From positions 1-64,000 of the forward strand of contig JBMOQX010000023.1 of the NCBI GenBank assembly GCA_049322755.1: a stretch of DNA of 64,000 bases, in the 5' to 3' direction. Numbering within the stretch: position 1 is the first letter of the stretch; every line of letters begins with the position of its first letter. This document shows positions 48,146-57,491 of this stretch, piece by piece. A program made the translations under genes and the position numbers. The notes beneath the pieces are model-generated. The model saw only the letters and a list, made by a program, of their open reading frames with translations. It did not search any database and was not told where the DNA came from. This DNA comes from DATIUV01 sp049322755 (GTDB lineage Bacteria > Pseudomonadota > Gammaproteobacteria > Burkholderiales > UBA6910).

Positions 48146-50707
48146 GTGACACTTCCCCCGACGCCACCGGCCCACGCCGCTCCCGACGAAGTCCAGCGCC
48201 GGCTCGACGCGCTGGCGCACGTGAGCTTCGTCGCCCACCGCGACGCCAAGGACGTGCTGCCCGCGCTGCGCCGCCACGGCGACGCTGCGGCGGCGGCCTG
48301 GCTCGACGCCGCCCGGCGCCTGTTCCTGCACGACCGCGAAGCCGGCAAGGCATTCATCCGCGGCAGCCTGGCGGCGGAGCATGCCTGCGGCGCCGTGGAG
48401 CCGTGGACGCGGCAGGCGCTGGAGTTCCTGAAGTTCCGCGGCGCCTGGAAAGCGATGGACGGGTTCATGGACAACCTGCCGCAGGCGTACGCGGTGCTCG
48501 GACATTCCGGCGAGGAGCGCTGGGCGCAGATCGGGCTCAAGTGGTGTTGCCGTCACCTGGAAAGCGGGGCTGCGTATTTCCGCACCCCCGTGGCCGATCT
48601 CGCGGCGCGCCAGGGCGTGACCGGCATCGAGCATCTGACCGAGCCGGCGGAGGAACTGTTCGAGACCCGCCGCCTGCTGCTGGCGAGCTATCTGCCGGGG
48701 GCGTTGAAGGTGCGCAACCTGTTCGGCGCGCAGCTGCTGCTGCCCTGGGCGCAGCGCGGCGCCGACATCCTGCAGGCCGGACGGCTGCGCGGCGAGGCCT
48801 ACTTCCGCCTCGAGTCGGACGAGAGCCTTCACATTCTCATGGATCACATGGCGGGCTTCCGCCTCGGCGACCACGAGCGGCTGATCGGCTTTTTGCTGGC
48901 GGCATGGTTCGACCAGCCGCCGGGCCTGCGCGCGAGCGACTGGTCGCCGGAGAAGGGGCGCGCCTTCCTCGAGACCGACGGGCGCGAGCTGTTCCTGCCG
49001 GTGGCGATGCCCGAGCGCGACGAGGCGCTGCTGGCGGTGATCCACACCGCCGGCCACATCGCGTTCGGCTCGTTCGAGCGCCGCGCGATCGAGGCGCTGT
49101 TCCGCGAGGCCGGCGCCGAGCACCCGCCGGCGGCGCCGGACCAGCCCGTCACGTGGCGCCCGCTCTACGCGCTCTACGGCGAGGACATGCTGACGTTCTC
49201 GCTGCTGTTCGACCTGTGCGAGGATCTGCGGGTGGACGCGTGCATCGTGGCGGACGTGCCCAACCATCTGCGCCGCATGGAGCGCGCCGCCGTGCGGCGC
49301 AGGCCGGCGGCGGAACCGGCGGCGACGTATTATCGGCTCGCGCTCGACAGCGTGCGCTGCCTGATCGATCCGGCGGACGTGCCGCCGGAGCGCCGAGCGG
49401 AAATCCGCTGGGACGATCTCGCGCCGCTGACGCGCCCGGGTGCGACGCTGCTGGACGCGTTTCGCATCGCCAGCCGCCTTCACCGGGAGGGCAGCTGGCC
49501 CGCAGTGGCCACGCTGGAGGAGCGCGCCGAGGCGTTCCTGCCGGGCCGTTCGCCCAACGCCGCGCGCGCCATCTACCCGCGCGACGCCGGCGGCGACGGC
49601 CGGGAGGGCGAAGGCGAGACCGGCGAGCAGGACGGGCAGGGTGCGCAGGAGCCGGCCGAGGCGCCGGACGAGCCTTCGCCGCAGGAGGGTGCACAGGACG
49701 CCGATCCCACGATGCCGCAGGCGGGTCCGGGGGCGGCGGGGCAGGCCGGCCAGGGGCAGCCGGGTGCCGCCCACGCCAGCGGCGGCGGCGCGGTGCAGGA
49801 AGCGGCCGGGCGCGGCACGCCGTATCCGGAGTGGGACTACCGGGATCAGCGCTACAAGCGCAACTGGGCGTGGGTGCAGGAGCGCCGGCTGGCGGAGAGC
49901 AACCCCGGCGAGGCCGCGCGCCTCGCCGCCGCGTACGCCGACGCGCTGGCGCAGCTCAAGCGCGCGATCCAGGCCCAGAAACCTACCCGGCTGGCGCCGC
50001 GCAAGCGCCAGTTCGAGGGCGAGGAGGTGGACATCGACGCCGCGGTGGAATTCGTCGTCGAGCGGCGCGCCGGGCGCACGCCGCCGCCGCGGGTATACCG
50101 CTACCGCCGGCCGCAGCAGCGCGACACGTCGGTGATGCTGCTGGCGGACCTGTCCACGTCGGTGATGCAGCAGCTGCCGGACAACCAGGGCCGCATCGTC
50201 GACCGCATCCGCGCCGGGCTGCTGCTGTTCGCCGAGGCCATGGAGGTGGTGGGCGATGCCTACGCCATCGCCGGCTTCTCGTCCAAGTACCGCGACAATG
50301 TGAGCTATTACCGCATCAAGGATTTCGGCGAGCCGCTGAACGCCGACGTGCGCGCGGTGATCGGCGGACTCTCCGGGCGCCTCGCCACGCGCATGGGCAC
50401 CGCCATCCGCCACGCCATGACGCGCTTCGCCGACAGTCCCAGCCAGCGCCGGCTGCTGCTGATCCTCTCCGACGGCCGGCCGGAGGACTACGACGACGGC
50501 GGCGACATGCGCTACCTGCACGAGGACACGCGGGTGGCGGTGAAGGAAGCGATCGACCGCGGCGTGCACCCGTTCTGCCTGACGGTGGACCCGGCGGGCA
50601 GCGAGTACCTGCCGCGCATCTTCGGCAGCGGGCATTACCTGGTGCTGGACCAGATCAACTCGCTGCCGCGCAAGCTGCCTGAAATCTATCTGCGGTTGCG
50701 GCGGTGA
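48146..50707 (+). CDS. cbbO: CbbO-type VWA-domain protein
   Basis: An 853-residue partner of CbbQ starting at a GTG eight bases after its stop. The N-terminal 470 residues are helical. A low-complexity acidic linker (about 485-550, rich in Glu, Gly, Gln, Pro) follows. The C-terminal 200 residues are a von Willebrand A domain with MIDAS motif LLADLSTSVM, a distal Thr in ATRMGTAIRHA and Asp in LSDGRPEDYDD. In the known complex the VWA domain docks on RuBisCO through an acidic residue and CbbQ hexamers pull. The stop overlaps the next GTG (GTGA). Confidence 0.88.
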   Translation: MTLPPTPPAHAAPDEVQRRLDALAHVSFVAHRDAKDVLPALRRHGDAAAAAWLDAARRLFLHDREAGKAFIRGSLAAEHACGAVEPWTRQALEFLKFRGAWKAMDGFMDNLPQAYAVLGHSGEERWAQIGLKWCCRHLESGAAYFRTPVADLAARQGVTGIEHLTEPAEELFETRRLLLASYLPGALKVRNLFGAQLLLPWAQRGADILQAGRLRGEAYFRLESDESLHILMDHMAGFRLGDHERLIGFLLAAWFDQPPGLRASDWSPEKGRAFLETDGRELFLPVAMPERDEALLAVIHTAGHIAFGSFERRAIEALFREAGAEHPPAAPDQPVTWRPLYALYGEDMLTFSLLFDLCEDLRVDACIVADVPNHLRRMERAAVRRRPAAEPAATYYRLALDSVRCLIDPADVPPERRAEIRWDDLAPLTRPGATLLDAFRIASRLHREGSWPAVATLEERAEAFLPGRSPNAARAIYPRDAGGDGREGEGETGEQDGQGAQEPAEAPDEPSPQEGAQDADPTMPQAGPGAAGQAGQGQPGAAHASGGGAVQEAAGRGTPYPEWDYRDQRYKRNWAWVQERRLAESNPGEAARLAAAYADALAQLKRAIQAQKPTRLAPRKRQFEGEEVDIDAAVEFVVERRAGRTPPPRVYRYRRPQQRDTSVMLLADLSTSVMQQLPDNQGRIVDRIRAGLLLFAEAMEVVGDAYAIAGFSSKYRDNVSYYRIKDFGEPLNADVRAVIGGLSGRLATRMGTAIRHAMTRFADSPSQRRLLLILSDGRPEDYDDGGDMRYLHEDTRVAVKEAIDRGVHPFCLTVDPAGSEYLPRIFGSGHYLVLDQINSLPRKLPEIYLRLRR

Positions 50708-52014
50708 ACGCGGTGCCCGAAGCCGAACCCGGCGCTGCGGCGCCTGCGCGCGCCGCGCCCGTCCCCGCGGGACGCCCTGCGGTGTTCATCGCGGCCGCGC
50801 GCTACCGGCGCAAGGCGTACGGCGCCAATCATCCGCTGGCGATCCCGCGGGTGTCGCTGGCTCAGGACCTGATCCACGCCTACGGCGCGCTCGGCGCCGG
50901 CGAGTTTCTGGCGGCGCGCAGGGCATCCGACGCCGAGCTGGAGTGGTTCCACACCCGCGCTTACGTTGCCGCGGCGAAGCGCTGCGAGGCGCTGGGGCGG
51001 GTGAAGAACGAGTGGCGCGTGCGGCACCAGCTGGGCACGCTGGAGAACCCGTACTTCGAGCAATTCTGCACCCTCTCCGCCACCGCCACCGGCGCCAGCG
51101 TGCAGGCGGCCGAACAGGTGCTGGCGGGGCGTGTCGCGTTCAATCCGGCCGGGGGCATGCACCACGCGCGCGCCGACCGCGCCCGGGGCTTCTGCTATTT
51201 CAACGACCCGGTGCTTGCCATTCTGAGGCTGAAGCGCGCCGGGCTGCGCGTGCTCTACGTCGACATCGACGCCCACCACGGCGATGCGGTGGAGGAGGCC
51301 TTCGCCGCCGATCCGGAGGTGGCGACCCTGTCGCTGCACATGGATACGGCGTATGCCTATCCGCACCGCGGCGGACGCCTCGACGACGTCGGCGACCCTG
51401 CCGGAGAGCACGCCACGGTCAACGTGCCGCTGCCGCCCGGCGCCCATGACGACGAATACCGGATGCTGTTCGACGCCGTGTGGCATCCGCTGCGGGAGCG
51501 GTTTCAGCCGGACGCGGTGGTGCTGCAGGCCGGCACGGACATGCTGGCGCCGGATCCGCTCGGCAAGCTCTCGCTTTCCACTCAGGCGTTTCTGGCGGTG
51601 GCGCGCACGGTGCTGGAAACCTGCCCGCGCCACGCCAACGGAACACCGCGGCTGCTGGTGACCGGCGGCGGGGGCTACCACCCGCTGGCGCTGGCGCGCG
51701 CCTGGACCGGTCTGTGGGCGCTGCTCTCGGGGCGCGAGCTGCCGGAAGCGCTGCCGCCGGCCGGAGCCGCCCTGCTGCGCGCGGTGGGCTGGGACCTGGA
51801 CGAGGACGAGCCCCACTATGAGCGGCTGTTCGCGTCGCGCCTGGACGCCGTGACGGTGCGGCCGGTGCGACCGGAGATCCTGGCGCTGCGCGACGCGCTG
51901 CGGCGGCACCCGTACCTGAAGCGGCGGGATGCGCGTCGCCTCGCGCGCGACGTGGCGGGCGGCGGCGTCGACGCAGCCGCTGCGGCGCAGCTCCCGGAAG
52001 GCAAGGCGCCATGA
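50704..52014 (+). CDS. Histone deacetylase-family (AcuC/acetylpolyamine amidohydrolase-like) hydrolase
   Basis: A 436-residue zinc amidohydrolase with full catalytic set: GGMHHARADRARGFCYFND (His-His and Tyr region), VLYVDIDAHHGDAVEEAF (zinc Asp, His), AGTDMLAPDPLG (zinc Asp) and VTGGGGYHP. Bacterial relatives deacetylate acetyl-CoA synthetase (AcuC), acetylpolyamines or other acyl amides. An N-terminal Ala/Pro-rich stretch of about 25 residues precedes the domain. It is coupled to cbbO upstream and to the aldo/keto reductase downstream, so a role linked to the CbbQO target is suggested (inference). Confidence 0.9.
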   Translation: MNAVPEAEPGAAAPARAAPVPAGRPAVFIAAARYRRKAYGANHPLAIPRVSLAQDLIHAYGALGAGEFLAARRASDAELEWFHTRAYVAAAKRCEALGRVKNEWRVRHQLGTLENPYFEQFCTLSATATGASVQAAEQVLAGRVAFNPAGGMHHARADRARGFCYFNDPVLAILRLKRAGLRVLYVDIDAHHGDAVEEAFAADPEVATLSLHMDTAYAYPHRGGRLDDVGDPAGEHATVNVPLPPGAHDDEYRMLFDAVWHPLRERFQPDAVVLQAGTDMLAPDPLGKLSLSTQAFLAVARTVLETCPRHANGTPRLLVTGGGGYHPLALARAWTGLWALLSGRELPEALPPAGAALLRAVGWDLDEDEPHYERLFASRLDAVTVRPVRPEILALRDALRRHPYLKRRDARRLARDVAGGGVDAAAAAQLPEGKAP

Positions 52015-53168
52015 ACGAGACAAAAGCGGCGCTGGTTCCCGGGCGTGCCACCCGCGCGGGCACCGAGGCGTACGTGGGCAGCTTCGGCCGCGAATGCGCC
52101 GAGGGCCACTACAGCGATTTCCTCAACCTGCACCTGAAGCTGTCGTCGCTCGGGGTCGGCACCTTCGGCGGCGCCGCCGGCGACGCGGTGGACGCCGCCT
52201 ATGCCGCCACGGTGGAGCGTGCGCTGACCGGCGGCATCAACGTCATCGACACCGCGACCCACTATCGCTACGGCCGTTCGGCGCGCGCGGTGGGCGCAGG
52301 TTTGCGCGCCGCGCTGGCCCGCGGGGTGGCGCGCGAGCAGGTGTTCCTCGTCTCCAAGGGCGGCTTTCTGCTGTTCGCGGACGGTCCACCCCACGATCCC
52401 CAGGCCTGGTTCGAGCGCGAGGTCGCGGCGCGCGGGCTCGGCCGCCGCGACGACCTCACCGGCGTGCACCTGCTGTCGCCGGAGCATCTCGACTGGCAGA
52501 TCGAGCGCTCGCGCGAAGCCCTGGGGGTGGAGACGCTGGACGCCTTCCTGGTGGATCAGCCGGAAGTGCATATTCCGGTGATGGGCAAGGCGGCCGTCAA
52601 CCAGAAGCTGGAGCGCTGCTTCGTCGCGCTCGAGCGCGCGGTGCGCGAGGGCCGCATCGGCTGCTACGGCATCGCGACGTTCAGCGGCTTTCGCGTCGAG
52701 ACCGACGATCCGCTGTTTCAGTCCATCACGTCGCTGCAGGGCCACGCGCAGAAGGCGGCGCAGGAGGCGTGGGGCGACACCGACGCCAAGCACGCTTTCC
52801 GCGTCGTGACGCTGCCGTTCAACCAGATGATGCTGGAGGGTTTCACCCGGTTCTCCCAGGCCACCGGTCACGGCAACGTGGCTTCCACCATCCAGGCGGC
52901 GCACCAGCTGCGGGTCTACGTGCTGGCCAGCCACACGCTGGCCAAGGGCCACCTCGCGAACCAGTGCGTGGACGGCGTGTACGCGGCACTGCCTCAGCTG
53001 CGCAACCACGCGCAGCGGGCGCTCCAGTTCAACCGCTCGACGCCGGGCGTCGGCACCAGCCTGGTGGGCGTCAGCACGCCGGAGCACCTGGACGACCTGC
53101 TGGCGGTGGCGAAATTGCCGCCGCTGGCCAAGTCCGCCTACCTGCAGATGTACCAGCGGGCGGAATAG
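52011..53168 (+). CDS. Aldo/keto reductase-fold protein with altered catalytic His
   Basis: A 385-residue TIM-barrel protein of the aldo/keto reductase family. The Asp-Tyr pair is in NVIDTATHYRYGRSAR and the Lys in FLVSKGGF. The strand that normally carries the catalytic His (LLHRP) reads AFLVDQPEV, giving Asp instead. Two insertions relative to standard members lie around 110-160. Its ATG overlaps the deacetylase stop. The last gene of the operon; whether it still reduces carbonyls is uncertain. Confidence 0.85.
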   Translation: MNETKAALVPGRATRAGTEAYVGSFGRECAEGHYSDFLNLHLKLSSLGVGTFGGAAGDAVDAAYAATVERALTGGINVIDTATHYRYGRSARAVGAGLRAALARGVAREQVFLVSKGGFLLFADGPPHDPQAWFEREVAARGLGRRDDLTGVHLLSPEHLDWQIERSREALGVETLDAFLVDQPEVHIPVMGKAAVNQKLERCFVALERAVREGRIGCYGIATFSGFRVETDDPLFQSITSLQGHAQKAAQEAWGDTDAKHAFRVVTLPFNQMMLEGFTRFSQATGHGNVASTIQAAHQLRVYVLASHTLAKGHLANQCVDGVYAALPQLRNHAQRALQFNRSTPGVGTSLVGVSTPEHLDDLLAVAKLPPLAKSAYLQMYQRAE

Positions 53169-53310
53169 CCGGGGCGGTCGCGGGCGCCGGGACCGACGGG
53201 CGGCGTGGGCTTCGGGACCGGCGGCCGGGCGTCGAATCGTCTGGGACGGTAGACTGGGACGCGTCGGGGTGCGCGCAGCGGATGCCGCCCCGGTTCGAGG
53301 AGACTCGACG

Positions 53311-53808
53311 ATGCGAAATTGCGGCAAGCCGGCCCTGGCGGCACTGGCGCTGGTGACACTGATCGCGGCGCCCGGCGCCGGCGCCCAGGGCATCTACAAG
53401 TGGGTGGACGAGCGCGGCCGCGTCACCTATTCGAGCACGCCGCCGCCGCCCGGGCGCAGCGGGAAGGAGCTGCAGGTGAAACCCGGCCCGTCGCCACAGG
53501 AGACGGAGGCCGCGCGCCAACGCGCGGAGTCGGTGAAGCAGCTGAACGAGCAGTTCGCCGACGAGCGCCGCAAGCGCGACGCGCAGGCCGCCACCAAGGC
53601 GGAAAACCCCTCCAGGCTGGCGCCGGCAACGCCGGCGCCCGCCGAGCGCGCCTCTGAACGCGATACCGAAGGCGTCGATTACCCGGCTTACCGGCCGCCC
53701 GGGGTCACGCCGCGCCCGCAGCCGCTGCCGGCGCGTCCGGGAGTCGGGGGCGGTGGAGCAGAGCGGCCAGCGGGACCCGTGGCCGCGCCGCGCTCCGGCG
53801 GCTCGTAA
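53311..53808 (+). CDS. DUF4124-domain periplasmic protein
   Basis: A 165-residue exported protein: signal peptide ending APGAGAQG, the DUF4124 signature IYKWVDERGRVTYSSTPPPPG at the mature N-terminus, then a Gln/Glu/Ala-rich coiled-coil-like stretch and a Pro/Gly-rich tail. DUF4124 proteins are common in Proteobacteria with no known function. GAGGAG lies eight bases before the ATG. Confidence 0.9.
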   Translation: MRNCGKPALAALALVTLIAAPGAGAQGIYKWVDERGRVTYSSTPPPPGRSGKELQVKPGPSPQETEAARQRAESVKQLNEQFADERRKRDAQAATKAENPSRLAPATPAPAERASERDTEGVDYPAYRPPGVTPRPQPLPARPGVGGGGAERPAGPVAAPRSGGS

Positions 53809-53827
53809 GCCCCCCGAACCAGGACCA

Positions 53828-55054
53828 TCAGGTCTGGCCGGTGTCCTGGTCGTGGCCGTGCCTGCGGTAAAGCCACGTCATGCAGCCGGCGACGAACAGG
53901 CCGAACAGCACGACGATGGTTTCGATGGACAGCTTGGCGCCCAGCATCAGCGCGTAGATTCCCAGCATCGCCAGGATCGAAAGGTTCTCGTTGAAGTTCT
54001 GCACCGCGATGGAGTGGCCGGCGCCCATGAGCAGGTGGCCGCGATGCTGCAGCAGCGCGTTCATCGGCACCACGAAGAAGCCGCCCATCGCCCCCACCGC
54101 CACCAGCAGCGCGGCGGCGACCCACTGATCGGTCACCACCGTCATCAGCATTACCACGAGGCCCATGGCGATGCCCACCGGGAGCACCTTCACCGAGCGC
54201 TCCAGGTGCACGTACTTCGCCGCCAGCACCGAGCCGATGGCGATGCCCACCGCCACCACCGCCGTGAGCAGCGTCGCCTTCTCCAGCGAATAGCCCAGCG
54301 CCACCGCGGCCCAGGTGAGGATGATCAGCCGCAGCGTCGCGCCGGCGCCCCAGAACAGCGTGGTCACCGCCAGCGACACCTGACCCAGCGGATCCTTCCA
54401 CAGCAGCCGGAAGCAGTGCCAGAAGTCGTGCAGGATGAACGGCAGCGTCTTGCGCGGCAGCTTGTGGTCCAGCGCCACCCGCGGGATGTAGAGGTTGAAC
54501 GTGGCGGCGGCGATGTAGAAAAGCACGATCGCCACCAGGGCCAGTTCCGGCGCGGTGTCGATGCTGCCGAAGGCGAGCGTGCCGGCGGCCAGGCCCTGGA
54601 CGCCGGGACCGATCAGCACGCCGCCGATGACGGCGCCGAGGATGATGGAGGCTACGGTGAGGCCCTCCATCCAGCCGTTGGCCCAAACCAGCCGATCCGG
54701 CGACAGGTATTCGGTGAGGATGCCGTACTTGGCCGGCGAGTACATGGCCGCGCCGATGCCGACGATGCCGTAGGCGTAGAGCGGGTGCAGTCCCAGCAGC
54801 ATCGCTGCGCAGCCGACCAGCTTCACCGAGTTGCTGACGAACATGACCCGTCCCTTGGGCAGGGCATCGGCGAACGGCCCGACGAAGGGCGCCAGGACGA
54901 TGTAGGAGAAGACGAAGAACTGCTGCAACACCGGCGTGTGCCAGTCCGGCGCCGAAAGCTCCTTCAGCAGGGCGATGGCGGCAAACAGCAGGGCGTTGTC
55001 GGCCAGCGACGAGAAGAACTGGGCCGCGAGGATGGTGAAGAAGCCGAAGTTCAT
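53828..55054 (-). CDS. lplT: Lysophospholipid transporter LplT
   Basis: A 408-residue major-facilitator protein that flips lysophospholipids across the inner membrane for re-acylation. Twelve hydrophobic helices are evident. The start MNFGFFTILAAQFFSSLADN, the loop VGPFADALPKGRVMFVSN and GAAMYSPAKYGILTEYL are typical LplT. It is convergent with the DUF4124 gene (19-base gap). No acyltransferase fusion is present. Confidence 0.93.
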   Translation of the reverse strand: MNFGFFTILAAQFFSSLADNALLFAAIALLKELSAPDWHTPVLQQFFVFSYIVLAPFVGPFADALPKGRVMFVSNSVKLVGCAAMLLGLHPLYAYGIVGIGAAMYSPAKYGILTEYLSPDRLVWANGWMEGLTVASIILGAVIGGVLIGPGVQGLAAGTLAFGSIDTAPELALVAIVLFYIAAATFNLYIPRVALDHKLPRKTLPFILHDFWHCFRLLWKDPLGQVSLAVTTLFWGAGATLRLIILTWAAVALGYSLEKATLLTAVVAVGIAIGSVLAAKYVHLERSVKVLPVGIAMGLVVMLMTVVTDQWVAAALLVAVGAMGGFFVVPMNALLQHRGHLLMGAGHSIAVQNFNENLSILAMLGIYALMLGAKLSIETIVVLFGLFVAGCMTWLYRRHGHDQDTGQT

Positions 55055-55197
55055 TCAGGCTCCGGAGCGCCCCATTGCGCCGAGGTTCGGGACCGGGAAT
55101 TGTCGTTCTTGTGGCGGGCCTTGCTCCCGCCGGCGGGAGCCCGCGCTTTTATACCACAGAAAATCCCGCGCCCAATGTGGGCAGCGGCCGCCGCGCG

Positions 55198-55740
55198 TTA
55201 ATTTTTCCGCGGCTTGTCGGCCCGGCGGCGGGCCAGTTCCCGCAGCCGCCGCTCCTGCTCGGCGAACGACGGCGCGCGGCCCCGGGGCTCGACGGCCGGC
55301 GCCGCATGCCCGCCGGGGCGCTCGGCGTCCTTGGCCTGCAGGTATTCCTCCAGCGGATCGTCCGTGTAGCGCCCGCGGAAATCCCGCGGCGCGCCCGGGC
55401 CCTGCCCGAGGTAGACCCGCATCCGCAGCTGCTTGTTGAGCGCGACGATGCGGCGGTCGATCCAGCGCAGGTCGAAAAGCGCCCAGGCGACCAGCGCCGC
55501 GGCGGCGGGCCACGCCAGCCAGCCCCAGCCCGCGGCGACACCCGCCGCCGCCAGAAAGGCCAGCGCGCGGTAGCCCCAGGCTCCGCGCGGCTCGTCCAGA
55601 TAGCCGCGGTGCAGTCCCAGGGGAAACAGCGCCAGGAGGGCGTAGGCGCGCGGGCGCCGCTTCAGCAGCTGCGCCAGCTTGAGGTTGGCGGCCTGCACGC
55701 CGCCGCCTTCCAGGTCCAGCCGTTTCCAGGCCCCGTTCAT
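55198..55740 (-). CDS. Membrane protein with two helices and coiled-coil tail, unknown
   Basis: A 180-residue protein with a basic N-terminus (QLLKRRPRAYALLALFPLGLHRG) reminiscent of TM2-type proteins. Two close helices follow (ALAFLAAAGVAAGWGWLAW, AAAALVAWALFDL). A charged C-terminus contains SFAEQERRLRELARRRADK. The start at 55740 has no strong ribosome binding site. It is divergent from the LysR gene at 55843 across about 100 bases with A+T-rich patches. Confidence 0.7.
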   Translation of the reverse strand: MNGAWKRLDLEGGGVQAANLKLAQLLKRRPRAYALLALFPLGLHRGYLDEPRGAWGYRALAFLAAAGVAAGWGWLAWPAAAALVAWALFDLRWIDRRIVALNKQLRMRVYLGQGPGAPRDFRGRYTDDPLEEYLQAKDAERPGGHAAPAVEPRGRAPSFAEQERRLRELARRRADKPRKN

Positions 55741-55842
55741 CCGCCCTGTTCCGGCAAAACGAATTGTGTTTCAATCAAGTCTAAACTTTTTCAGGGCGCT
55801 CCAAGCCCCGTTTCAAACCAACAACAACAGTCAGCGGATGCC

Positions 55843-56751
55843 ATGGCGGACCGTCGCCTGCAGGTATTTTTCACCGTCGCCAAACAGCTCTCGTTCACCA
55901 AGGCGGCGGAACTGCTTTTCATGACCCAGCCGGCGGTGACGTTCCAGGTCAAGCAGCTGGAGGAGCACTTCAACACCCGCCTGTTCGAACGCAGCCACGG
56001 CCGCATCAGCCTGACCCCGGCGGGCCAACTGGTTTATCAGTACGCCGACCGCATCCTGGCGCTGTCGGACGAACTCGAAACGCGCATGGGGGAGCTGACC
56101 GGCGGCATCGCCGGCCCGCTGTCGGTGGGTGCCAGCACCACCATCGCCGAGTTCATGATTCCCCACGTGCTGGGCGAGTTCAAATCCGCCTATCCGCAGG
56201 TGCAGCCGCGCCTGGTGGTGGGCAACTCGGAGACGATCGAGAACCGGGTGGCGGACCACTCGCTCGACATCGGGCTGATCGAGTCGCCGTCCCACCTGTC
56301 CTCGCTCAGGACCGAGACCCTGTGCGAGGACGAGCTGCTGATGATCTGCGCGCCCGGCCATCCGCTGGCGGAAGCCGCGGCGGTGACGCCCAAGCAGCTG
56401 GTACAGCATCCCTACGTGAGCCGCGAGCCGGGATCGGGAACCCGCGAATTCGCCGACCAGTTCTTCGCCAGCGCGGGCGTGTCCCCCGAGGAACTCAACA
56501 TCGTCATGGAACTGGGCAGTCCCGAGGCGGTGAAGGGCGTGGTGGAGGCCGGCGTCGGCTTCGGCGTCGTCTCCCGCGTGACGGTGGAGAAGGAGCTCAC
56601 GCTCAAGCGGCTGGTGGCGGTGCCGTTTCGTCCCAAGCTGACGCGGCTCATGTCCATGGTGTATCCGAAGGAAAAGTTCCGCTCGCGGCTGCTCTCCACC
56701 TTCGTCGAGTTCGCCAAGGCGCGCCTGCAGAAGCCCGTGTCGAAGGCATGA
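55843..56751 (+). CDS. LysR-type regulator, CbbR/CysB-like
   Basis: A 302-residue LysR regulator: helix-turn-helix in the first 65 residues (QLSFTKAAELLFMTQPAVTF, QLEEHFNTRLFERSHGRISLT). The effector domain has GPLSVGASTTIAEFMIPHVLGEF and LDIGLIESPSHLSSL. The effector pattern is like CbbR and its relatives, so it could be the regulator of the cbbQO operon 9 kb upstream (inference). The ATG at 55843 is used because MADRRLQVFFTVA is the normal family start. Its stop overlaps the next ATG. Confidence 0.9.
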   Translation: MADRRLQVFFTVAKQLSFTKAAELLFMTQPAVTFQVKQLEEHFNTRLFERSHGRISLTPAGQLVYQYADRILALSDELETRMGELTGGIAGPLSVGASTTIAEFMIPHVLGEFKSAYPQVQPRLVVGNSETIENRVADHSLDIGLIESPSHLSSLRTETLCEDELLMICAPGHPLAEAAAVTPKQLVQHPYVSREPGSGTREFADQFFASAGVSPEELNIVMELGSPEAVKGVVEAGVGFGVVSRVTVEKELTLKRLVAVPFRPKLTRLMSMVYPKEKFRSRLLSTFVEFAKARLQKPVSKA

Positions 56752-57491
56752 AGCATTTCCTGGTGGTGCAGCACACCTATTCCGAGTTCCTCGGGTTGAT
56801 CGAACGCCAGCTCGAGAACCGCGACATCGGCTTCACTTACTGCCGGCCGTTCACCGGTCAGGACGTGCCCGGCAACGCGCTGCAGCACGACGCCCTCTGG
56901 CTCCTCGGGGGCGCGCATCCCGTCACCGACGCCGAGCACTGCCCCTGGGTGGCCGACGAGGTGCGCCTGGTGGGGCTGTTCCGCAAGGCGAAGCGGCCGG
57001 TGGTGGGCATCGGTTTCGGCGGCCTGGTGGTGGCCCTGGCCGCGGGCGGGCGGCCCCATGCCGAGCCGGCCCACAGTGCCTACTGGACCGTCGCCCGGGC
57101 CACCGAGGCCGGCCGGGACGATCCGCTGGCGCAGGCGGTGGACGGGCGCACCGTGCTGGTGATGTACGACGGCCGGGTCGATCTGCCGGCCGCGGTGCCG
57201 GTGGTGGCGACCGATGCCGAGGGCCGGTGGATCGCCGCGCGCCCCGATGCGGAAACCTACGCGCTGCTGTTCCGGCCCGAGCTCAAGCCCGGCATGCTGG
57301 AAGACATGATCATGGAAGAGGCCCGGCCGACACCGGACCACATCGGCGAGCTGCTCGGCGAGGCGCGGGAACGCTGGAACGAGATGCAGGCCACCACCGA
57401 CCGCGTGCTGGTGGCGCTGGTGAGCGCGCTGGACCTGATGCAGGAGCGGCGCAAGGCGCCGGTGTTCAAGATCAACGTCGCGCCTTCATGA
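56748..57491 (+). CDS. Class I glutamine amidotransferase-like protein without catalytic Cys and His
   Basis: A 247-residue protein with the GATase-1 fold: ALWLLGGAHPVTDAEHCPW matches the strand before the oxyanion loop. The nucleophile strand, normally GICFGHQ, reads GIGFGGLVV (Gly89 for Cys). The late FHPE motif reads LFRPELK, so the catalytic His is Arg while Glu is kept. It probably binds but cannot hydrolyse glutamine. ATGA overlaps join it to the LysR gene upstream and to a 115-residue protein downstream, suggesting a three-part regulatory unit. Confidence 0.8.
   Translation: MKHFLVVQHTYSEFLGLIERQLENRDIGFTYCRPFTGQDVPGNALQHDALWLLGGAHPVTDAEHCPWVADEVRLVGLFRKAKRPVVGIGFGGLVVALAAGGRPHAEPAHSAYWTVARATEAGRDDPLAQAVDGRTVLVMYDGRVDLPAAVPVVATDAEGRWIAARPDAETYALLFRPELKPGMLEDMIMEEARPTPDHIGELLGEARERWNEMQATTDRVLVALVSALDLMQERRKAPVFKINVAPS

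Noticed and set aside
49590..49810. Repetitive purine-rich stretch within cbbO
   Set aside because: It encodes the acidic Glu/Gly/Gln/Pro linker between the helical and VWA domains; the frame is intact through it.
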